In this document: positions 60,101 through 64,000 of the stretch, in pieces
Numbering within the stretch: position 1 is the first letter of the stretch
Layout: each line of letters opens with the position of its first letter
DNA from: Coptis chinensis
Lineage: Eukaryota; Streptophyta; Magnoliopsida; Ranunculales; Ranunculaceae
Length of the DNA: 64,000 bases
Direction: 5' to 3'
Assembly (NCBI GenBank): GCA_015680905.1
Contig: CM027377.1
Coordinates: 39,642,501 to 39,706,500 of the forward strand
Made by a program: the position numbers and the translations under genes
The notes under the pieces: model-generated
Told to the model about the DNA's origin: nothing
The model's database searches: none
What the model saw: only the letters and a program-made list of their open reading frames with translations

Positions 60101-62066
60101 AGTATCATGTTTACTCTATACATGGAGGAATATGAGACATTTTGTATTTATAAGAAGTTATAATCAATCCATCATTTTGGCTATTGCTAATTTTATTTAT
60201 AAATGTAATTATATTTGTAGACTGTTTATTGTGGAATAGATGATAAACTGTTCATTGTTGCAGCCTATGAGACAAACAAGAAGGTAGATCAGTGGGTTCA
60301 TATTGACACCTACTCAGCAATGAATGGAATCTCCCGTTTTTGTGAGAGAACCGCTCCATGGAGGTATTATCACCATGCCTCTAGCTTGTTGTAACAGCTG
60401 CACACTCTTGGGCCACTTTGTTTGTTCGTTTGTTTTTTTTTGGTAATGACATGTATAATACAACGGATACCTAATCTTTGTGTAAGAAGTTTTAATTATG
60501 AAAAAAAAATCAGTTTACTAGTGCATATTGAGTTTTGTGAAATGTACTGCTTTTTGAATTACAAGTCGGTGTAATTTCCACTTTTTTACATCTTCGTCGT
60601 TCATTGAGGAGGTCATGGTGGCAGAAATGGCGTAGGTAGTAATGAGATCAGAAACTGCCAGCTTGATGAAGTGGCAACTAATAACCAAAGTGATTTTAAT
60701 TTCCGTTGAAGTACATTGTACTTTTCCGTAATTAAGCCCATCTAATAGTACCAAAGAATGTGGATAATATATGACTGTTCTTTTGGCCTTCATATTACAG
60801 ATGGACATATAGTCAATGTTTCTCGTTATGTAACTTGCTGTTTTGCCTGGTACTTCCAACATTTTGACCTTCTCTAATATTTCATACTTTTGGCATGAAA
60901 TTTTTGGTACATGTCAGGTACTCCAAAGAAGAAGGAATTTCCATCCAAGAATTTTGCCTAAGAAATTTTACGTATCTTCTTAAGTGAGTTTTTATTTTCT
61001 TATGCACTTATACAGTTATACTGTACCTGAACTATCAAAAGAAAGAAACATGGCCGTCTAACTGCCAAATTTGGGCCTAAGGAAGAAGATATTCTGAGAC
61101 CTTCATTAGCAAAATGATGAAGGAAGATGAGTTTTGGGTCATATTGTAAGAAGGCTTTCCGACGTTCTGTTGTGATATTTTGGCAATTTCATTTTTGCTA
61201 TTTTAAAAGTGCTCATATTAGAGATCAAATAAAAGAAAGAAAAGTCCATGTTTGGTCTAAAAGTTTTGAAAAACACACTTATCTTTACCATTAGTAAATA
61301 AGAATGAAAAAGTGGGGCCTTTGGTGCAAGTGGGGCCTTAGTTTGTTGCCTAAGTTGCCTAGTGCAAGATTGCCCTGGGAAGAAAATGGTATCCTGTCAT
61401 TCGACGTAGAGGCTATATATATATAGGGATAGAGCCACTCCCAAAATGTACAAAGCCATATATATATGGAGAGGGATAGAGCCACATTCATTAGAGCCAC
61501 ATTGTGCACACATCCAAAAAAAATGTGGACTTAAAAGTTGAATTAAGGGCTGATTGTAGATATGATATTATGCTATATTCTGATTTGGATGGAGGCAGAT
61601 GCAAAACTCAAGCAGGAAACCAAAAATGAACTCGGCATATTGGCTTGTTCACTCAGTTAAATGTTTTCACATCTCAGTATGACCTGATTTTTTGTCTCAG
61701 GAAGCAACTTTTAATTCCTGGGGATGTAGGATTTCTTGATGTTGATATTGGATTTTCCCTTTCTTTTTGCAAATAATCATATGTTTGTCTCTTTAACAGC
61801 GAGCATTCCGAGATTGAAGGTTTCAAGTGTTTGTATGCTTCACATGGCTTCTCAAGAGCTCGTCTTCAAGTTGGCCTTCCTCCCATTGTATTGGTAAGGA
61901 TCAATCCTATGCAGGAAGTGTTTAATGGAACAGCAGCTGTTGTTTAACTAATTATCTTCTTCACTTTCATGGTGAAACAACGCAGTTGAAGGAGCCCAAA
62001 GTATATATTCATGGACATATTGGAAACCAAGGTATTAATAATTCAAGTTGGCCAGGTTGTCCTTGA
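37761..62066 (+). CDS. ALG12: Dol-P-Man:Man7GlcNAc2-PP-Dol alpha-1,6-mannosyltransferase ALG12
   Basis: Twenty exons: 37761-37833, 37919-38004, 39027-39068, 39175-39220, 42101-42187, 44981-45036, 48802-48919, 52249-52307, 54180-54251, 55497-55560, 55685-55788, 57662-57733, 58081-58167, 58249-58316, 59004-59072, 59160-59242, 60264-60363, 60918-60983, 61800-61893, 61986-62066. All introns are GT-AG and the frame holds throughout: 1527 bp, 508 residues (Arabidopsis ALG12/EBS4 has about 497). It adds the eighth mannose (alpha-1,6) to the lipid-linked N-glycan precursor in the ER lumen. Family GT22 marks are [13 protein letters not shown] (45-57), [15 protein letters not shown] (70-84), [11 protein letters not shown] (about 273-283) and [13 protein letters not shown], within many hydrophobic segments. 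The C-terminus ([16 protein letters not shown]) looks complete. Related ALG9 and PIGB are less likely given these motifs. Confidence 0.9.
38005..39026 (+). other. ALG12 intron 2, no recognised element
   Basis: About 1 kb without a convincing frame or terminal repeat. Splice signals are CAG|GTACTC and CCTAG|GC. Confidence 0.6.
39221..42100 (+). other. ALG12 intron 4 (2.9 kb)
   Basis: Mostly unassigned. A block at about 39420-39850 (AACACGTGGACACTG, AATCCACTCAAAACCAATTGG, GAGTGGAGTGGCCC) has the look of a small LTR or SMART-type element, but borders were not found. A G-run lies at 41119-41134 and a truncated LINE 3' end at 41470-41765. Confidence 0.5.
41470..41765 (-). mobile_element. Truncated LINE 3' end
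   Basis: The minus strand ends in ATAAATTTTTACTTATAAAAAA and A-rich DNA, the usual end of plant L1/RTE-like LINE insertions. An open minus frame (41759-41559) runs through it without a domain I can name, so the class rests on the tail alone. Confidence 0.35.
42261..42666. repeat. Pair of about 30-bp direct repeats bracketing the TRIM
   Basis: ACACTATTGCTTTATACTTC (from 42262) and ACACTATTGCTTGGTGCTTC (from 42637), each followed by ATTCTAAAG, flank the TRIM. This is longer than the 5-bp duplication expected from integrase. Confidence 0.75.
42298..42635 (+). mobile_element. TRIM (terminal-repeat retrotransposon in miniature)
   Basis: Two 112-bp direct repeats (42298-42409 and 42524-42635), starting TGTTGAGATTAATCCCACAT and ending AAGTTTAATA, flank about 114 bp. 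The first is followed at once by TGGTATCAGAGTGGGC, the initiator-tRNA-Met primer site. The second is preceded by a short purine-rich GAGGCAGTG. Flanks CACGC (42293-42297) and CACAC (42636-42640) are a near-match duplication. The element is non-coding and lies in ALG12 intron 5. Confidence 0.9.
43100..43560 (-). mobile_element. 5'-truncated L1 LINE fragment
   Basis: The minus-strand frame 43528-43319 carries [20 protein letters not shown], the conserved segment that follows zf-RVT in plant L1 proteins. The sequence then runs to an A-rich tail (T-rich on +) near 43105-43140. Only the last few hundred bases of the element are present, in ALG12 intron 5. Confidence 0.7.
43640..43797 (+). mobile_element. 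tRNA-derived SINE
   Basis: GGATGCATCTGGTCCAGTGG contains an A-box (TGGTCCAGTGG). About 58 bp on, GGGTCTGATTCCC fits a pol III B-box with two mismatches. An unrelated body and an A-rich tail (about 43768-43797) follow. The target duplication is not certain. It lies in ALG12 intron 5. Confidence 0.65.
45987..47540 (-). mobile_element. Gag-only small LTR retrotransposon (TR-GAG-like), copy A
   Basis: 1554 bp with LTRs of 286 bp (45987-46272) and 284 bp (47257-47540). On the minus strand the 5' LTR is followed by TTGGTATCGGAGCGG, close to the initiator-tRNA-Met primer site. GTTGGGGAGAA before TGATGTAGACAT is the polypurine tract. The flanks GTTAC and GTTAT differ at one of five bases. Inside is only a gag-like frame. 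It inserted into the surrounding MITE and shares its LTR family with 49748-51690. Confidence 0.88.
46558..47090 (-). CDS. Gag-like protein of LTR element A
   Basis: Frame 47091-46918 region: ATG (about 47090) followed by [20 protein letters not shown] and a short coiled-coil-like [19 protein letters not shown], then a Pro run and a stop. The frame resumes at 46914 and continues to 46558 through an acidic linker, a repeated FDKYED motif and [14 protein letters not shown] infer gag from position and from the coiled-coil start; no zinc knuckle or protease is seen. The stop between the halves suggests decay. Confidence 0.5.
47555..47650 (+). repeat. Three tandem units of about 33 bp
   Basis: GTTGTTGTGAGAATTTGGTT with CTCGCAGCA/CTCACAGCA-type linkers is repeated three times within the right arm of the MITE. 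Confidence 0.7.
47878..47912. repeat. (CA)n microsatellite
   Basis: About 17 uninterrupted CA units in ALG12 intron 6. Confidence 0.95.
50621..51285. mobile_element. hAT-like MITE nested in LTR element B
   Basis: 665 bp with inverted ends CTGTGTTGCATGGGTAC (left) and CTGTGTTGCATGGGTGGG (right, reverse-complemented), followed on both sides by GTGTCG/GACACG-rich arms. The 8-bp duplication ATATGAAT (50613-50620 and 51286-51293) is perfect and fits the hAT superfamily. It contains the (AT)n run. Confidence 0.82.
51066..51120. repeat. (AT)n microsatellite
   Basis: About 27 AT units followed by a T-run, inside the hAT-like MITE. Confidence 0.95.
52861..53001. repeat. 72-bp tandem duplication
   Basis: TCATAAATATTTTAAACACA begins both copies (52861 and 52933), which are nearly identical and run through GTGTTGGAGTGTCATGCAAA and TTACGTAGTGG. 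Confidence 0.9.
53008..53041 (+). pseudogene. tRNA fragment (D-arm and anticodon arm, TAT anticodon context)
   Basis: ATAGCTCAGTTGGTTAGAGC is an exact tRNA D-arm with a pol III A-box. GTCCGCTTATAAG follows as the 5' side of an anticodon arm in a tRNA-Ile(TAT)-like context. The second half of the tRNA is missing, so this is a truncated copy or a SINE head, not a working gene. Confidence 0.6.
53661..53763. repeat. 31-bp tandem pair and (GA)n microsatellite
   Basis: GTCAAAGAGCTTATATTCCT occurs twice (31-bp period, about 53667-53720), followed after a short gap by about 13 GA units (53738-53763). ALG12 intron 8. Confidence 0.85.
54885..54990 (-). mobile_element. tRNA-derived SINE fragment
   Basis: The minus strand carries GAGATCCAGGTTCGAGTCTC, a perfect tRNA T-arm with a canonical B-box, then unrelated sequence and an AAAAAAAGTATATATATC tail. 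The A-box half was not found. ALG12 intron 9. Confidence 0.5.
56269..56786. mobile_element. PIF/Harbinger (Tourist-like) MITE
   Basis: 518 bp with ends GGCTGAGTCCAATGGT (left) and, reverse-complemented, GGCTAAGTCCAATGGT (right), each followed by an AAAACACCAAA segment. The flanks are TTA on both sides (56266-56268 and 56787-56789), the Harbinger target signature. Internally ACCATTGGTAATGGC and ATGGCGTGTAGATT recur, so the core itself is repetitive. ALG12 intron 11. Confidence 0.85.
59520..60005 (-). pseudogene. Copia integrase fragment
   Basis: The minus-strand frame 60005-59613 carries [50 protein letters not shown] and [14 protein letters not shown]. They lie in the order of the Copia integrase catalytic core (the acidic residue before the QTSC/QNG..ER block) and its following segment. 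No LTRs are near; only this piece survives, in ALG12 intron 16. Confidence 0.65.
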
Positions 62067-62929
62067 TGCCAGAAGGAACGTCTGAAAATGCAGGTAACAA
62101 AGTAGCAAATCCAGCAGGATTCTTCAAGGTTATGACAAACAGCACTACCGATGGCCTGACTGCATAGAATGCCGACTGAAGGCTTGTTTTTGTAGGCTTT
62201 ACAGATGAAGACATTTGTTCAGAAAATTTAACTCTATATCTATTATACAATTCATCGTGATGAGACCTATATGTACAGAAAATTATACTCTATATATAAT
62301 TCACTTTGTGGTAATGACTATATGTGTGTTGTGTGATGCTTGGCCGATTTAGAATAATTTCAGTTACCTATGCATTGGTAGATCAGTCGATGAGAAGTAG
62401 GTACTAATTTTAAGATATTCGGTAAAACTTGTTTGTGGTTATGTTACAAAGACGAGCATTTTGAATGGCTAAACTTGTATAACAGGCTAACGTTTCTGAG
62501 ACAAATTAAAGATGTTTTAGAGTGGCCAAAATACTACCAATAGTACTCTGCATCCCTTCAAATTAATTTGTTTAACCAAGAGCCCGTAGTCTCGGAAGGC
62601 TGCTCTCTGGACGATAGTCACACATTCAAGATAAGAATCTAAAATAGGATGAGAACTGGTTCTCTACCCTGTTTACAAATAAGCAGAAAGTAATATACGA
62701 ACTTTTAGGATGAGAACTGGTTCTCTACCCTGTTTACAAATAAGCAGAAAGTAATATACGAACTTTTAAGGATTAAAGAGATGAACAAATAAAAAATAAA
62801 TAATTAAAACAAAAAAGTATTAGTGCAGGAGTGAAAAGACCCGATACGTAAATAAATCTCAGAAGGGATCATAACACTCTTACTTTTGATCTTGCACAAT
62901 AGGAAGTTGGCAGGCTTTCTTTTGGTATT
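62067..62929. other. ALG12 3' region and spacer
   Basis: Presumed 3' UTR and downstream DNA. A 57-bp direct repeat (AGGATGAGAACTGGTTCTCT at 62647 and 62708, each followed by ACCCTGTTTACAAATAAGCA) lies here. No gene was seen. Confidence 0.6.
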
Positions 62930-64000
62930 TACTAAAGGGTCTGTCCTGTTATTGACAGACCCCATTTTGTGTTGGGTAATTTAGGGTCTGAATTTATGTT
63001 GGGCACGACACCCAAAATCCGAACAAAAAATCCGGAAAAAACTGGTTAGAACCAGTTTCTTATCGGGCACTCATCAAATTGGATTGGGCAATTCCTAAAA
63101 AAAAAAAAAAAAAAATTACAAGTTTGCCATCAAAGCTCAAACCCAGCAACCAATTCAACCGGTCTCGCCAAAACGAACCCCTCGGGCCGTTTGGGTGTGC
63201 ACTCAAACGATCCCTCAATGTCGTTTGAGTATACACTTAAACGTCTTGACCAAATCGTTTGAGTGTGCATGCAAACGACTTCACCACATCGTTTAAGAGT
63301 ACACGAACTCGGTCTGAGCCTGCCGTTTAAAACTTGGCTCTCTAGAATTCCATGGCCCCCTTGGTCACATCGTTTGAGTGTGCATGTAAACGGCTTGAAG
63401 ATATCGTTTAGGGCTTCTATGGGTCGATGTGGTGATGTCGTTTGGACTAAAATAATTGAGAAGTTATAAAAACCAAGGAAATTACAAATTAACCAATGAT
63501 TAGCCCGATTAACCAATAAAAATTGATTACATAAACACCAATTACACTTTTCTTATACATACATAAACACCGAACACTTTTCTTATAATACAAATCATTA
63601 ATCGACCGTAATTGTACAATAATTTATTTAAACAATTATCTGCAAAATTGAATTAGTAATGATCAATTATCAACACATCCCAATTGAATTAGGAAAATTG
63701 AAATCCGATTTAAAAAATTGGGTTAGGAACAACACAATTAGTTACTCCAATACAATTACATGCACTCTGCACTATTTATCTGTTATGACATAGTATATAT
63801 ATAACCAAGTTAAAACATGTAATCAAACATGCCAAAATCTAAAATAATGTAATTAAACATGTCAAAATCTAAAATAATAATTTGTTTTATATCTAAACTT
63901 ATTATTTTTTATTTTATTTTTTCAATTGTGAATCATAAACTAGTTTGGGGTTTGGGGTTCAGGTTTCAGGGTTAACGAATTTCGTACCAACATATTTCAC
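62930..64000 (+). mobile_element. Second copy of the left-edge transposon end, inverted
   Basis: It begins near 62935 with a hairpin (GGGTCTGTC at 62937-62945 and GACAGACCC at 62954-62962), then CCCATTTTGTGTTGGG, which matches the reverse complement of the 780-side end. A palindrome array (63175-63440) and AT-rich DNA follow to the window edge. No coding frame is seen. The other end lies outside the window. Confidence 0.55.
63175..63440. repeat. Palindromic AAACG/CGTTT array, 34-bp period
   Basis: Units such as CGTTTGAGTGTGCATGCAAACG followed by ACTTCACCACAT repeat with an exact 34-bp step in the 63220-63290 part and with gaps elsewhere. It is the counterpart of 1-210. The long minus frame through it (63516-63130) is a by-product of the repeat. 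Confidence 0.75.

Noticed and set aside
63130-63516. Open minus-strand frame of 128 codons
   Set aside because: It is read straight through the palindrome array; composition follows the repeat and no domain is present.

Overview
The window is nuclear DNA of a flowering plant, most likely a eudicot. It holds spliced genes with GT-AG introns, plant-type transposons of nearly every class, and two recognisable plant genes on the + strand. I cannot name the species. The two intact genes are a WRKY12-like transcription factor (27785-31211, 4 exons, 215 aa predicted) and an ALG12 mannosyltransferase of ER N-glycan assembly (37761-62066, 20 exons, 508 aa predicted). Almost everything else is transposon or transposon relic.

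Left part (1-17640): the end of a transposon with a 34-bp-period palindrome array (1-780), then two head-to-tail minus-strand copies of an unusual LINE. That LINE has N-terminal zinc-finger-like motifs, a YLDD reverse transcriptase, a C-terminal Cys/GDH knuckle and a restriction-like-endonuclease-like domain. The second copy is split by a 9.6-kb Athila-type Ty3/gypsy element (5479-15096) with 1.63-kb LTRs, a TGCAA target duplication, a tRNA-Asp-like primer site and a deletion that removes the RT catalytic core. Next comes a decayed L1 LINE on the + strand (about 18790-23470) with APE endonuclease, RT, zf-RVT and RNase H remnants and a poly(A) tail.

Middle (23471-37760): a MULE-type MITE, the WRKY gene, a gutted Copia element (31444-36235) whose left LTR carries a nested solo LTR, then a foldback element enclosing a palindromic 31-bp minisatellite. 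A short promoter with TGGGCC boxes and a TATA-like motif precedes ALG12.

ALG12 (37761-62066): about 1.5 kb of coding sequence is spread over 24 kb because the introns are packed with insertions. Those with resolved ends are a TRIM (intron 5), a gag-only LTR element nested in a MULE MITE (intron 6), a related gag-only element itself split by a hAT-like MITE (intron 7) and a PIF/Harbinger MITE (intron 11). Truncated LINE 3' ends, a tRNA-derived SINE, tRNA fragments and a Copia integrase relic (intron 16) are also present. All exon joins keep one open frame, so the gene looks functional despite this load.

The right end (62930-64000) carries a second copy of the transposon end seen at the left edge, in opposite orientation and again with 34-bp-period AAACG/CGTTT palindromes. 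The window is thus bracketed by an inverted pair of related elements. The two genes are not an operon and show no functional link beyond adjacency.
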